Counted from the first letter of the stretch, positions 25,721-35,453 are shown. The stretch is 64,000 nt of DNA from Arthrobacter sp. fls2-241-R2A-200 (GCF_030209745.1 NZ_JARVRJ010000017.1:1-64000); one strand, 5' to 3'. Made by a program: numbers and translations. Notes: generated from the sequence alone by a model not told the origin.

Positions 25721-26107
25721 GGTGAACCTCATCATTCATCGATCTTTGCTGCCACGGACGCTGCCCTGCGCCCGCACCCGGGCCGGCGTCCGGCGTCGTG
25801 CGGTCAGAGGACGTTCCGTAGTGCTCTGTCCGTCATCAACACTATCGCTTTGGGGGACATCGCACGTGTGCGTCGTCACAAAGGCGGGCGGAGTCGCAGT
25901 GTCCTTCCGCGAAGCCGGTCTGTGCGCCAGCTTGGAGTTTGCTGTGGGCGAGGCCATCGGAGGGGTTTGCGCTGGAACAGTGTCTGAGGGGTGGCATAGG
26001 CTGAAGTGGTCTTGGGACTCATCAGAGGAGTGTCCTGTCCGCCCGCGCAATTCGGCGGGATTACTGGACCTGACTGTCCAAGGCGTCGCCGTACGAAGGA
26101 GAAATAC
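25721..26107. other. Non-coding gap between divergent acs and membrane-protein genes
   Basis: About 390 bases with no gene I can support. Short open frames here lack ribosome sites and recognisable sequence. It should hold the promoters of both divergent genes. TGTGCGTCGTCACA near 25867 resembles a Crp site but has the wrong half-site spacing. Confidence 0.5.
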
Positions 26108-27289
26108 ATGACCCAGCTGAGCCCTGACCCGAACGACTCACAGCCGACGGGACCGGACACCACGGCTGGCACGCCCCATTCCACGGCCGGTAGTGGACAG
26201 AAGTACGACGCCGTTGTGGGCCCCTTCACCGTCCGCGACGTGACGGTTTTTGGTTCCGCACTCCTGATGTTTGTCGCGTCCTTGCTGCCTATGTTCGCTG
26301 GTGTCTACAACCTCTGGAACGTGGGCAACCTCTTCTTCTTGCTGTTGGGAATCATCCTGCCGTTGGTGGTGGTGGCCCTCTTTGTGGCACGCCGGCTGCG
26401 ACCCAATGTGCACCTGCGGATCGGTTCGCTCTCGATCGATCAATTTGCCTCGGTCACGGCGTCTTTCGCGGTTCCGTTGTTTTTCCTGACTATCGCCAAT
26501 TCCTATAACACCGGGGTCCTGGTGGGCCTGGTGGGTTCTGTCGGCTTGCTTGTCGCTACGGTGCTGGCTCCCCACCTGCCCTTGCTTTCCACCGATTTCA
26601 AGGGCCGTGTGGAAGTGCCTGCGCACCTCGTGGCACGTGAAGCCGCCACACCGAGCCGAAAGCCGGTATCGCCGCGTCCGCCGAAAGCACCAAAGACACC
26701 GAAACCGGCCGCCGCGCCCGCTGCTACCGTTGTTTCACCCTCCGCGCCTGTGTCATCGGCGCCTGCGTCATCGGCGCCTGCGGCGGCCGTTGTTTCAGGA
26801 ACGGCAGGAGGCGGAGCCAGCCCGACGTCGCCCGCTCCCAGCGTTACTTCAGGGGCGTCGCCAGCCGCCAAAGCGTCCGGTTCAGGTCAAGCTGCACCGC
26901 CGCAGCCCGTGGTGCCGCAGCCTGTAGTTCCACAACCGGTGGTTCCGCAACCAACAGTTCCCCAGGCGCCCGGTGAGCGTCCTTGGGCGGCCACCATGGC
27001 GACTCCCATCGTGTCGGGCAGCACCGCCGCCGTGGCGGATTCCATCGGCGCCACCGTTGATCCCGCCAACCGCCCGGACGAGTCCGCTCCGGCGGCCTAC
27101 GAGGCGTTTTGGTTCGCTGTTGCCCAACCACGCACGGCCTACGATGAGCGTTCCGGTGCGCCCGCATTCACTATCGACCCAGGAGGTTGGGTGCTCGCCT
27201 TGGAAGACCGCGGCCATGAATTCCTGGTCCAGGACACCGACGGCAAGGTTGGGGTTCTTCGCGAACTCAGCAACATCGAGCGCGGTTAA
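26108..27289 (+). CDS. Membrane protein with proline-rich linker, function unknown
   Basis: A 393-residue protein. About 45 polar residues are followed by four hydrophobic helices (about 50-165). A long Pro/Ala/Ser-rich linker (about 180-300) contains a run of five-residue PQPVV-type repeats. A compact C-terminal segment (about 320-393) ends [38 protein letters not shown] precedes ATG 26108; the open frame extends upstream but without homology. It lies 11 bases before nth on the same strand. I recognise no named family. The C-terminal piece looks like a small beta-rich domain exposed through the linker. Confidence 0.75.
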   Translation: MTQLSPDPNDSQPTGPDTTAGTPHSTAGSGQKYDAVVGPFTVRDVTVFGSALLMFVASLLPMFAGVYNLWNVGNLFFLLLGIILPLVVVALFVARRLRPNVHLRIGSLSIDQFASVTASFAVPLFFLTIANSYNTGVLVGLVGSVGLLVATVLAPHLPLLSTDFKGRVEVPAHLVAREAATPSRKPVSPRPPKAPKTPKPAAAPAATVVSPSAPVSSAPASSAPAAAVVSGTAGGGASPTSPAPSVTSGASPAAKASGSGQAAPPQPVVPQPVVPQPVVPQPTVPQAPGERPWAATMATPIVSGSTAAVADSIGATVDPANRPDESAPAAYEAFWFAVAQPRTAYDERSGAPAFTIDPGGWVLALEDRGHEFLVQDTDGKVGVLRELSNIERG

Positions 27290-27300
27290 GCAGGGACGCC

Positions 27301-28095
27301 ATGGCCGCTGCCCAAGCTGGTTCGATGCTCGCCCTCAAGCGCCGGGCCCGCAAGATCAACAGGATTCTTGCGGACAAGTACCCGTACGCGCATGCGGAGC
27401 TGGATTTCAGGAATCCGTTTGAGCTGGTTGTAGCCACTGTCCTCTCGGCGCAGACCACGGACGTGTTGGTCAACCAGGTCACAAAAATCCTGTTCGCCCG
27501 CTACCCCGATGCGCGTACCTTGGCTGAGGCAGACACGGCGGAGTTGGAGGCAATCCTCCAGCCCACGGGTTTCTTCCGCGCGAAGGCCCGCAACGTTCTG
27601 GCACTGAGCAACCGTTTGGTTGATGAGTACGACGGCGAGGTCCCGGGTCGTCTGGAAGATCTGGTGACGCTTCCCGGCGTCGGGCGCAAAACCGCCAATG
27701 TAGTGCTGGGTAACGCGTTCGGCGTGCCGGGAATTACGGTGGATACCCACTTTGGCCGTTTGGCCCGTCGATTCGGTTGGACCGAATCCGATGATCCCGT
27801 GAAGATCGAATTCGACGTCGCCGAGCTCTTCGAGGCCAGGGACTGGACCATGCTTTCCCACCGCGTGGTGTTCCATGGGCGCAGGGTCTGCCACGCCCGG
27901 AAACCAGCGTGCGGGGCCTGCCCGGTAGCAAGCCTCTGTCCCAGCTACGGGGACGGTGAAACGGATCCCGTGAAGGCAGCCAAGCTCCTGAAGTACGAGC
28001 TCGCCCCCGGCAACGAGGCATTGCTTGAGAAGTTTTTGGCGGAAACCCATCGTGCGGCGGATATTCGGATGGAATCACAAAGGAGGCCCGAGTGA
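27301..28095 (+). CDS. nth: Endonuclease III (DNA glycosylase/AP lyase)
   Basis: A 264-residue base-excision repair enzyme that removes oxidised pyrimidines and cuts at abasic sites. The helix-hairpin-helix [12 protein letters not shown] contains catalytic Lys130, Asp148 is in VDTHFGR, and the 4Fe-4S cluster is ligated by Cys-x6-Cys-x2-Cys-x5-Cys in [22 protein letters not shown] precedes ATG 27301. The stop codon overlaps the GTG start of the NUDIX gene by 4 bp. Confidence 0.95.
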   Translation: MAAAQAGSMLALKRRARKINRILADKYPYAHAELDFRNPFELVVATVLSAQTTDVLVNQVTKILFARYPDARTLAEADTAELEAILQPTGFFRAKARNVLALSNRLVDEYDGEVPGRLEDLVTLPGVGRKTANVVLGNAFGVPGITVDTHFGRLARRFGWTESDDPVKIEFDVAELFEARDWTMLSHRVVFHGRRVCHARKPACGACPVASLCPSYGDGETDPVKAAKLLKYELAPGNEALLEKFLAETHRAADIRMESQRRPE

Positions 28096-28769
28096 GCGCC
28101 CTTGAGGACCTGGCCGGACTCGTGACGCGCTTCGAGCTGGGCGAGGACCATGTCTCCTCCCATTGGGCGCAACTGGCAGTCAGCCCGGAAACCACCCGGC
28201 CCGCCGCGGTCTTGATGCTTTTCGGCATGCTGGACGGCGCTGCAGCTGATCCGCGCCGAGCGATTGCGCCCACGGATCTTGACGTACTTTTGCTGGAGCG
28301 TGCCCATACCTTGGGTGAGCATCCCGGCCAGGTGGCGTTTCCGGGAGGGAGCGTGGATCCGGGCGATGAATCGGTGGTCCACGCCGCCCTTCGTGAAGCG
28401 GTCGAGGAGACCGGCCTCGATGCCAGTGGCGTGAGGGTGTTGGGTGTGATCCCTGAACTGGGGCTCATCCGCAGCAATTTCCGGGTCACTCCGGTGTTGG
28501 CGTGGTGGGACTCGCCCTCACCCGTCCGTGTTGTGGATTACGCCGAATCCGCCCAGGTGTTCCGCGTGCCCGTGCGGGACCTGCTCGATCCTGCCAACAG
28601 GGTCACAGCAACCATTTCGCGGTTCGGGCGGACTTTCAGCAGCCCGGCATTCACCATCAATGGCCTCCTGGTGTGGGGCTTCACTGGGATGGTGCTCAGC
28701 GGACTGTTCGAGGAACTTGGATGGACCGTTCCGTGGGATAAGGACCGAACGCACGAGATCTCCCTGTAG
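28092..28769 (+). CDS. CoA pyrophosphatase-type NUDIX hydrolase
   Basis: A 225-residue NUDIX protein with a complete box [26 protein letters not shown] preceded by [17 protein letters not shown], the extra motif of the NudL/PCD1 CoA-diphosphatase subgroup. It probably hydrolyses CoA or its oxidised forms to 4'-phosphopantetheine. It starts with GTG 28092, overlapping nth by 4 bp, with AGGAGG 5 bases before the start. Pairing with nth is common in actinobacteria. Confidence 0.87.
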   Translation: MSALEDLAGLVTRFELGEDHVSSHWAQLAVSPETTRPAAVLMLFGMLDGAAADPRRAIAPTDLDVLLLERAHTLGEHPGQVAFPGGSVDPGDESVVHAALREAVEETGLDASGVRVLGVIPELGLIRSNFRVTPVLAWWDSPSPVRVVDYAESAQVFRVPVRDLLDPANRVTATISRFGRTFSSPAFTINGLLVWGFTGMVLSGLFEELGWTVPWDKDRTHEISL

Positions 28770-28777
28770 CGGGGAGG

Positions 28778-30475
28778 CTACTTGGCCTTGTCATAAGAGT
28801 CGACGACGGCGACGCTCACCGGAAACTCGACCGGAATTGGGCCAAACATGAGTTCCTTGGCTGCGACGGCGGCCTCCTCGATCGCACTGATGCACGCATC
28901 CACCGTGTCCTCCCTGGCGTGCACCATTACTTCGTCGTGCAGGAAGAAGACGAGCTCTGCATGGCGGCCGTCCGCACGCAGGGCGCGCAGCCGCCGTCGT
29001 AATTCTGCCAACCAGCACGCTGCCCATTCGGCGGCCGAGCCTTGGACGACGAAGTTTCGGGTGAATCTTCCGCGGGACCGCGCGAGGTTGTCCGCGCGCC
29101 GTTGCTCTTCCGCTGTGGTGGATTGCTGGCTGAGGAACCAACCGTTCGACGGTGCCGGGCTGCTCCGCCCGAGGCGCGTGGTGACAGTCCGCCCAGCTTC
29201 GCCCTCCCGCGCCGCCTGCTCGACGAAACCCACGGCCCGGGGATAAGTGCGCGTCAGCTGTGGCATGAGCCTGCCGGATTCGCCGGTTGTGGCGCCGTAG
29301 ATGGCACCGAGGAGTGCCACCTTTGCCTTCGCCCGGTCGCCACCAAAACCTTGGGCGGCGATGCCGGCATAGAGATCCTTGTCCCGGGCAGCTTCGGCCA
29401 TTTTGGTGTCTTGGGCCAAAGCCACCAGCACGCGCGGTTCGAGCTGCGAGGCATCGGCAACGATGAGCTTATGGCCCGGATCGGCCCGCACCGCCGACCT
29501 GATGTTGCGAGGAATCTGGAGGGCCCCGCCGCCGCGGGAGGCCCAGCGGCCAGAGACGACGCCGCCCACCACGTACTCGGGGTGGAAGCGGCCGTTGTGC
29601 ACCCATGCGTCCAACCACGCCCACCCGTTTGCTGTGTGCAGGCGGGAGAGCTTCTTGTAGGCCAGCAGCGGGGCGATGGCAGGATGGTTCGATTCCTGGA
29701 GCTCCCATTTCCGGGTGCTCTTAACCTCGATGCCGTTCCGATGCAGCGCCCGCATGAGCTCTTGGGGCGAGTCCGGGTTCAGCGCCGGGGAGTTCAGGAT
29801 GATCCGTAACTCCCTGCACAGCTCTTCCAAGGCGGGTGGCCTGTGGCCGGGATGCGGACGCTGCCCGAGGACGTCCGCAAGTATCTGCCGGTGCGCGTCC
29901 TCATGCCACGGGACACCGGTGTGCTGCATTTCGACGGCGATCATGCCGCCCGCCGATTCTGCTGCGAGCAATAGCTGCAGGCGTTGACGGCGTTGGCCCT
30001 CGTTTGTCACCTGTGCCACCGCCCGCTGCTGGGCCGCGAACTCTTCCCTCAGTTCCGCCAATCCGAGGGTTGGGCGGGAAGGGGCGATTTCCTCGAAGAG
30101 GGCTCCCTGCTCTGACGGGACGGCAGGTGGTTGCAAGGCCCGTGCGGGAACAATATCCTCGTCGAACCTCGCATGCGCGGCCTGGCGTGGATAGTCGGTA
30201 TGGGCAGTGAATTCCGAGTTCGCCAGGATGGCTCCGCAGAGGGTCAGGTCGTGGCAACGCTCGAGCTCAACGCCCTCGGCCACAAGCCCGGGGTACCAGT
30301 CCTGCGCGCGGTGCCAGACCCAGCGCGGACGTTGGTTCTCGTATTCACGTACGACGCCGGCCAACTCACCCAGCGTGACCACGCGAGCGTCATTCGTGGC
30401 TGTCCCGGCGGGGGAGATCCTTTGTATGGCTGCCCCTTCAGGGTGGGGAGCGAGCAGCAGATACATGCGTTCCAT
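28778..30475 (-). CDS. Family A DNA polymerase-like protein with non-catalytic exonuclease-like domain
   Basis: A protein of about 565 residues, usually annotated in actinobacteria as bifunctional 3'-5' exonuclease/DNA polymerase. Polymerase motif A reads DASQLEPR (DYSQIELR in Pol I), the O-helix reads RAKAKVALLGAIYG (Arg, Lys and Tyr kept, the Phe762 position is Leu), and motif C is HDE in FFLHDEVMVH. The N-terminal about 170 residues show no DxE exonuclease motif, so proofreading is doubtful. I chose ATG 30475 (MERMYLLLAPH), near AAGG; 30466 is also possible. It may work in translesion or repair synthesis. Confidence 0.82.
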   Translation of the reverse strand: MERMYLLLAPHPEGAAIQRISPAGTATNDARVVTLGELAGVVREYENQRPRWVWHRAQDWYPGLVAEGVELERCHDLTLCGAILANSEFTAHTDYPRQAAHARFDEDIVPARALQPPAVPSEQGALFEEIAPSRPTLGLAELREEFAAQQRAVAQVTNEGQRRQRLQLLLAAESAGGMIAVEMQHTGVPWHEDAHRQILADVLGQRPHPGHRPPALEELCRELRIILNSPALNPDSPQELMRALHRNGIEVKSTRKWELQESNHPAIAPLLAYKKLSRLHTANGWAWLDAWVHNGRFHPEYVVGGVVSGRWASRGGGALQIPRNIRSAVRADPGHKLIVADASQLEPRVLVALAQDTKMAEAARDKDLYAGIAAQGFGGDRAKAKVALLGAIYGATTGESGRLMPQLTRTYPRAVGFVEQAAREGEAGRTVTTRLGRSSPAPSNGWFLSQQSTTAEEQRRADNLARSRGRFTRNFVVQGSAAEWAACWLAELRRRLRALRADGRHAELVFFLHDEVMVHAREDTVDACISAIEEAAVAAKELMFGPIPVEFPVSVAVVDSYDKAK

Positions 30476-30672
30476 TCTGCCTTGTTGATGGGGGTTTTTT
30501 GGCCCGAGACCAGGCAGCAGGGCGAGCCAGCGGGGACCACCCGCTAGCTCACCCGGCGGTGCCCCGGTGGGGGACGGACCACCTTCCCTCAACAAGAGCC
30601 CGGACACGCTGTTTATGCACATAGCGCCGGCCGGCATTTACCAACATCCGTGGGCTTGGACAGAGTAGCTGC

Positions 30673-31791
30673 ATGAGCAGGCGAGAACTTCGGCACTTCT
30701 CATCCGGCAACCACCCCGCAATAGAGGACACGGCCGGGTCATGGCCACCGCCTGGCAACGCGGAGATACTCCTGGTCACTGCTGACCCGTATCTGCGGGG
30801 AGAGGTTGAACGTGTTGTGGCGGCCGCTGGTGGGAGCCTGCGAACAGCACCCGACGTGGCAGCTGCCATGCGCGAATGGGATAACGCTGATGTCGTCTTG
30901 GTGGGCAGCGACATCCGCGAGATTCCCCCACGACGCAGGGCCCCGGCCGCGCTGATTGGCAGGGCTTCGGAGGGGGACGGGCTTTGGCGGCTGGCCACCG
31001 CCTTGGGGGCTGAGAGAGTAGCTGTTCTCCCCGAAGCTGCAGCGTGGTTGGCCGAACACCTCAGCATGTCTGGCGCCCCCGAACCCGGAGGGGAGGTCCT
31101 CGGACTTATTGGCGGTAGCGGCGGGGTAGGAGCAACCACGGCTGCAATCTGGCTGGCCCAGGGTGCCGCTGGAGAAGGAATCAGCACGTTGCTGATCGAC
31201 GGGGACCCTTGGGGCGGAGGTATTGAGCTGGCAATCACCACGGAGGACGTTCCCGGACTCCGGTGGCCGGACTTCTTTGAAACGCGGGGGAGCCTCGATC
31301 CCACCCAGTTCCGGGATTCGCTGCCGGTCTCCGGAGGATTCGCCTACCTGTCATGGCCGGGAAAGCGCGAAGCCGTTACCACCGCTGATGCCAGCGCTGT
31401 GGCCGCCGTCCTTGATGCTGCCAGGAGAAGTTTCGAACTGATCCTCGTGGATGTAGGACGCAGCGGAGAGGGGCTGATGGCGCTCGCGTGGGAATGCGAC
31501 AGGATGCTGATTCTGTCCACACCCCAGCTCAAATCCGCAGTTGCCACGGCTCGCCTCCTGAGCGATCTTCCGCCGGTCGATACCGGGCTGATTGTCCGTG
31601 GCTCTGGCACTTCGGCCGTGGACGCCCCGCTGATAGCGGAATCCCTGGGGCTACCGCTGTCGGGGCTCCTGCCCGAGGTGCGGGGCGTCGCGGCCGGAAC
31701 AGAGTTGGGACGCCTCTTGGAGTTGGGCCGGCGTAAACAGGTGAATCGCTTTGTTCAGGACGTACTTGAATTGAAGGGTACAAGGCAGTGA
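30673..31791 (+). CDS. Septum site-determining protein Ssd / TadZ-like ATPase fold
   Basis: A 372-residue ParA/MinD-superfamily protein like Ssd (Rv3660c) and the localisation factor TadZ/CpaE. An N-terminal receiver-like region (ILLVTADPYLRGEVERVV) is followed by a nucleotide-fold domain with GGSGGVGATTAAIWLA. The usual Walker A lysine is replaced (GVGATT instead of GVGKTT), as in Ssd proteins. Later motifs are LLIDGDPWGGGIE and LILVDVGRSG. It is the first gene of the tad operon and overlaps tadA by 4 bp, so it probably positions the pilus machine. Confidence 0.87.
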   Translation: MSRRELRHFSSGNHPAIEDTAGSWPPPGNAEILLVTADPYLRGEVERVVAAAGGSLRTAPDVAAAMREWDNADVVLVGSDIREIPPRRRAPAALIGRASEGDGLWRLATALGAERVAVLPEAAAWLAEHLSMSGAPEPGGEVLGLIGGSGGVGATTAAIWLAQGAAGEGISTLLIDGDPWGGGIELAITTEDVPGLRWPDFFETRGSLDPTQFRDSLPVSGGFAYLSWPGKREAVTTADASAVAAVLDAARRSFELILVDVGRSGEGLMALAWECDRMLILSTPQLKSAVATARLLSDLPPVDTGLIVRGSGTSAVDAPLIAESLGLPLSGLLPEVRGVAAGTELGRLLELGRRKQVNRFVQDVLELKGTRQ

Positions 31792-33110
31792 GTCCCACAG
31801 TGAACCCGCGCCGCGCGGGCCGGGCACTCCTTGAACCGAGTGACTGGCGTCGGGGCGCGGGGAGAGTGGATCGTCGCCTACCGGGCCTCCGGATTGATGC
31901 AGGCCTACTTGAGACCGTGCGGGAGTCGATCCTCGCTGGCGCTGGACCTGTGACGCCATCAGTGGTCGCCGCCGCGGTCCAAGCCAGCGGCAGATTGCTG
32001 GGAACGGCTGGTGCCTTGGAAGCTGCGGAGTCCATCAACGCCGAGTTGAACGGCTTGGGACCCTTGCAGCAGGTCGCCCAAGATCGGTCGGTCACGGACA
32101 TCTTCGTGAATGGGCCGGACTCTGTGTGGCTGGATCGTGGCCATGGCTTGGAACGGGCATCCATCCGCTTCGACAACGAACACCAGGTCAGGGCTCTTGC
32201 TGCCCGCCTGGTCGCCGCAGGTGGACGTCGCTTGGACGATGGCTCCCCTTGCGTGGACGTACGGCTCGCGGGCGGATACCGGGTCCATGCCGTCCTCCCA
32301 CCCATTTCCACGGCAGGGACTCTGCTCTCCGTCCGAATCCGGCGGGAGGAAGTCTTCACTTTGGCCGAATTGCGGGAGCTGGGCATGTTCACGGAGGAAG
32401 TTGAAACTGTGCTTCGAGCGATCGTTGACCGTAGGCTCAGCTTCCTGATTTCGGGTGCAACCGGCTCCGGAAAGACCACCTTGCTATCGACGATGCTGGG
32501 GTTGAGCCACCCGGCCGAGCGGCTCGTGCTGATCGAAGATGCCGCAGAACTTAACCCCGTCCATCCGCACGTGGTGACGCTTGAGTCCCGCCACGGGAAC
32601 CTCGAGGGCGGAGGCGCCCTGGACCTCGGAGACCTGGTCCGTCAGGCCTTGCGCATGCGCCCGGACAGGCTGATAGTCGGCGAATGTCGAGGCGCGGAAG
32701 TTCGGGAATTGCTGACGGCACTGAACACCGGACACACCGGTGGTGGCGGGACTATCCATGCCAACACTGCTGAAGCGGTCCCGGCGCGGCTGGTGGCCCT
32801 CGGAGCACTTGCTGGCCTCAATGCTGAAGCAGTACGGCTACAAGTGGCCAGTGCCTTGGAGGTCGTCATCCATGTGGATCGGACACAGTCCGGACGGAAA
32901 ATCACGTCGATCGGTGTTCTCGTGGATTCCGCTGGCGAACAAACGGTGGTCGCGGCACTACGGTGGGGCTCCCACGGATTCACTCGCGAAGCGGCGTGGG
33001 AGGTTCTCGCGGCCAGGCTTTCCTTGGATAAGCCTAACGATGATTTCCACCTCCCCCAAGGAGCCCCTCGTGGAACGCACCCGGCCCATGGCGACGGCGC
33101 GGCGCGGTGA
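31788..33110 (+). CDS. tadA: TadA-family secretion ATPase
   Basis: A 440-residue type II/IV secretion ATPase that powers assembly of Flp/Tad pili. Motifs are Walker A ISGATGSGKTTLL, the Asp box LVLIEDAAEL, Walker B MRPDRLIVGECRGAEV and the His box GHTGGGGTIHANTA. It starts with GTG 31788, overlapping the previous gene by 4 bp (GTGA), and ends in a 4-bp overlap with tadB. The N-terminal region has the usual all-helical domain followed by VTDIFVNGPDSVW. Confidence 0.92.
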   Translation: MSPTVNPRRAGRALLEPSDWRRGAGRVDRRLPGLRIDAGLLETVRESILAGAGPVTPSVVAAAVQASGRLLGTAGALEAAESINAELNGLGPLQQVAQDRSVTDIFVNGPDSVWLDRGHGLERASIRFDNEHQVRALAARLVAAGGRRLDDGSPCVDVRLAGGYRVHAVLPPISTAGTLLSVRIRREEVFTLAELRELGMFTEEVETVLRAIVDRRLSFLISGATGSGKTTLLSTMLGLSHPAERLVLIEDAAELNPVHPHVVTLESRHGNLEGGGALDLGDLVRQALRMRPDRLIVGECRGAEVRELLTALNTGHTGGGGTIHANTAEAVPARLVALGALAGLNAEAVRLQVASALEVVIHVDRTQSGRKITSIGVLVDSAGEQTVVAALRWGSHGFTREAAWEVLAARLSLDKPNDDFHLPQGAPRGTHPAHGDGAAR

Positions 33111-33895
33111 CAGCAACAATCCTTCTGGTAGCGCTCACCGCATGGCTGCAGCTCCGCCGTCCCCGGATCGACCTCCGGCATATCAGCGCCAGCCGCGGAG
33201 TCGACTTCCCACAACGTGGACGAGCGGCAGGTTTCATCCGGATGGTGCGACGACTCCGTTTCTCGGCAGGCGCGCCGCAGCCCCTGTCTCTGGTGGTTTT
33301 GGTCCAACAATTAGCCGCCTTGCTGCGGGGTGGGCGTGGATCGTCGAGGCTTTGGGAGGAACTATGGGTGGTCCACGCTTCCTCTCCGGAAGAGGACTAC
33401 CACCAGATGGATTGCAGCAGGGCCGCGTTGTCCCCGACAGCATTGAAAGTACTTGCCGCGGCAAGGGCAGCGGCAACTGTGGGAAGCTCTCCGGCCCAAG
33501 CGATCCGCGCGGCTGCAGCCAAGGGTTACCCCCGGAGAAGAAGCCTTGAACGAAGAGTTTGGATGGAGCTTGTAGCCTGCCTCGATATCGCCGAAACAAG
33601 TGGTTGCCCACTCGCCGGCCTACTGACACGGTTTGCCGCCCAGCTTGAAGCCGAAGAAGATTCCGAAGCAGCCCGCCAAACGGCGCTCGCAGGCCCCAAG
33701 GCCACGGTGCGCTTGCTCTCATGGCTACCGGTCGTGGGGCTGGTGCTGGGGATGGCCTTGGGAGTGGACCCTCTGGGAATCCTGCTCGGCAACATCTTCG
33801 GAGCAGCCACGCTTGCAGCAGGGCTTGTGCTGACTGTGGCCGGCCGGGTGTGGTCCACGCGGTTGGTGTCATCAGCAGCCCAAGGGTCGGCATGA
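33107..33895 (+). CDS. tadB: TadB-like inner-membrane platform protein
   Basis: A 262-residue type II secretion F-domain protein with an N-terminal membrane segment, a cytoplasmic helical domain (LVVLVQQLAALLRGGRGSSRLWEEL ... AETSGCPLAGLLTRFAAQLEAEEDSEAARQTALAGPKATVRLLSWLP), and two C-terminal transmembrane helices. GTG start in a 4-bp overlap with tadA; ATGA overlap with tadC. It should form, with TadC, the membrane platform on which the ATPase acts. Confidence 0.87.
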   Translation: MTATILLVALTAWLQLRRPRIDLRHISASRGVDFPQRGRAAGFIRMVRRLRFSAGAPQPLSLVVLVQQLAALLRGGRGSSRLWEELWVVHASSPEEDYHQMDCSRAALSPTALKVLAAARAAATVGSSPAQAIRAAAAKGYPRRRSLERRVWMELVACLDIAETSGCPLAGLLTRFAAQLEAEEDSEAARQTALAGPKATVRLLSWLPVVGLVLGMALGVDPLGILLGNIFGAATLAAGLVLTVAGRVWSTRLVSSAAQGSA

Positions 33896-34521
33896 TGCTT
33901 CTGCCCGCGGCAATGGTGGCGCTCTTGGCAGTTGCCGCGTTCCTGTGGTTCGCATCGCCGTCGCATGTTCGAAGGCAGTTGATTGCCCGCTCCGGTGGTC
34001 CGTCCGCCCGGCAAGGCACGCCCGGTTTGGGCAGTTCCGCAGCCCTTCTCGAGTTGGACGTTTCCCTCGACGGCCTTAGTGACTTGGACGGCCTTAGTGA
34101 TGTTGCGATGATGCTGGAACTTGTGGCGTCGATGCTCGACGCCGGCGCGGGTATCGGCCGGGCACTGGAACTGGTGGCCAGGTGCGCTTCGCCCCCTGTC
34201 AGCCGATCGCTACGTCCCGTTGTAGCAGCCCTCGCCATCGGAGCCGACTGGGAGACAGCTTGGCGAACGCCCACACAGCCAACGCCTGAAGTTTCCCGCC
34301 TGAAAGATGCCCTGGCTTTTGCGGCGCTGACAGGGGCACCTTCCGCCTCACTCCTGTATGCGCAAGCGGCAAGGGAACGCCGTGAGCAGTTTCGGGCTGC
34401 CGAGAAACGGGCTGCGGCGCTAGGTGTGAAGCTAGTGGTTCCTTTGGGCTTGTGCTCCTTGCCTGCCTTTATCTGCCTGGGCATCGTTCCGGTCTTGATT
34501 GCCATGCTGCCCCCGGCTTGA
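33892..34521 (+). CDS. tadC: TadC-like inner-membrane platform protein
   Basis: A 209-residue second F-domain protein. It starts at the ATGA overlapping the tadB stop (an ATG one codon later is equally possible), with an N-terminal membrane helix MLLPAAMVALLAVAAFLWF. A helical domain follows (MMLELVASMLDAGAGIGRALELVA), then C-terminal hydrophobic segments (LVVPLGLCSLPAFICLGIVPVLIAML). An open frame continues upstream inside tadB but is not needed. Two near-identical DLDGLSD repeats occur around residues 60-70. About 180 bases without a gene follow. Confidence 0.85.
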   Translation: MMLLPAAMVALLAVAAFLWFASPSHVRRQLIARSGGPSARQGTPGLGSSAALLELDVSLDGLSDLDGLSDVAMMLELVASMLDAGAGIGRALELVARCASPPVSRSLRPVVAALAIGADWETAWRTPTQPTPEVSRLKDALAFAALTGAPSASLLYAQAARERREQFRAAEKRAAALGVKLVVPLGLCSLPAFICLGIVPVLIAMLPPA

Positions 34522-34704
34522 GCGGAGTAAGGCGCTCTTACCTTCCCTCCACATCCGACGAATCTCAGCAGTTATCCACTTGCGAAAATCCGGCCCTGTG
34601 AACGAGGAGCCAGCAACGGAAGAGTTGAGCCTGCGAGCCACTGAGAGTCAGTTCGTGAAAACAAAGCCTGAGCTAACCACTGAAAGAACCACGAAAGGAA
34701 ACCC

Positions 34705-35019
34705 ATGAAAATCCCGGCAAAGATCCTATTCGCCACATCGAGGATTCTCTTCGGCCGGATCAGCGGCCGGCGTCACGCTGCGGGCGGAGGCCACCGGAGA
34801 ATCCCTAAGCTGACAGCCGTTCGTAGGGTACTCGCTCCGTGGAGTGCCCCACGTCGGGGCCACCTGTTGTGCGGCGAAGCGGGCATGGCCACGGCGGAAT
34901 ATGCCATCGCCACCCTCGCGGCAGTTGGATTTGCGGGCCTCTTGGTGGTCATCCTTCGGAGCGAGGAAGTTCGTGGTTTCCTGCTGAACCTGGTTCGCAC
35001 CGCACTTTCTTTGCCATGA
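34705..35019 (+). CDS. Flp-pilin-like protein (DUF4244)
   Basis: A 104-residue protein with a basic N-terminal part of about 60 residues and then GMATAEYAIATLAAVGFAGLLVVIL. This is a prepilin-type cleavage context (Gly60-Met61, Glu65 at +5) followed by the hydrophobic helix expected of a pilin. It is the likely structural subunit of the Tad pilus in this operon. The leader is long for a class of prepilins that usually have 10-25 residues. GGAAA lies 5-6 bases before ATG 34705. No prepilin peptidase gene is in the window. Confidence 0.8.
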   Translation: MKIPAKILFATSRILFGRISGRRHAAGGGHRRIPKLTAVRRVLAPWSAPRRGHLLCGEAGMATAEYAIATLAAVGFAGLLVVILRSEEVRGFLLNLVRTALSLP

Positions 35020-35453
35020 TTCCAGTGGTAGCCGCAAGCAGCGGGGACGGTGTGACGCCACGGTTGTGCCCGGTCCGGACGCCGGTCCCGGCACAACAGC
35101 TCATTTCGGCCAAGGAGCTCGGCGCGGTCACAGCGGAGTTTGCGGTCGCGTTGCCCGCGGTGGTGTTGCTGTTGTCCTTCCTTTTGGCAGGTGGAGCTGC
35201 GGGCATTACGCAACTGCGGCTGGAGGAAGCCGTGAGGGCAGGAGCGCGGGCTTCCGCCCGCGGTGACAGCTCCACGGCAGTAGAAGGTACCGTTCGTCGT
35301 CTTGCGGGCGAAAGTGCGAATTTAGCGGTGGCCAACGACGCCGGCTGGGTGACGGTCAGGGCCTCGGCGCGGGTGGGAGGTGCATTGGGGCCAATCATCC
35401 CGTGGACCTTGACTGCCGCAGCTTCGGCCAAGGCAGAGTCAGCCATCCCATGA
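35016..35453 (+). CDS. TadE-family pilus assembly protein
   Basis: A 145-residue TadE-like pseudopilin. An N-terminal leader of about 40 residues is followed by AVTAEFAVALPAVVLLLSFLLAGGAAG, with the conserved TAEFA glutamate and a single membrane helix, then an external domain. The ATG at 35016 overlaps the previous stop codon (ATGA), so translation is coupled. Confidence 0.85.
   Translation: MIPVVAASSGDGVTPRLCPVRTPVPAQQLISAKELGAVTAEFAVALPAVVLLLSFLLAGGAAGITQLRLEEAVRAGARASARGDSSTAVEGTVRRLAGESANLAVANDAGWVTVRASARVGGALGPIIPWTLTAAASAKAESAIP

Noticed and set aside
25860..25885. TGTGCGTCGTCACA as a Crp/GlxR binding site upstream of acs
   Set aside because: The half-site spacing is four instead of six bases and the first half-site ends in C, so it does not match the consensus.
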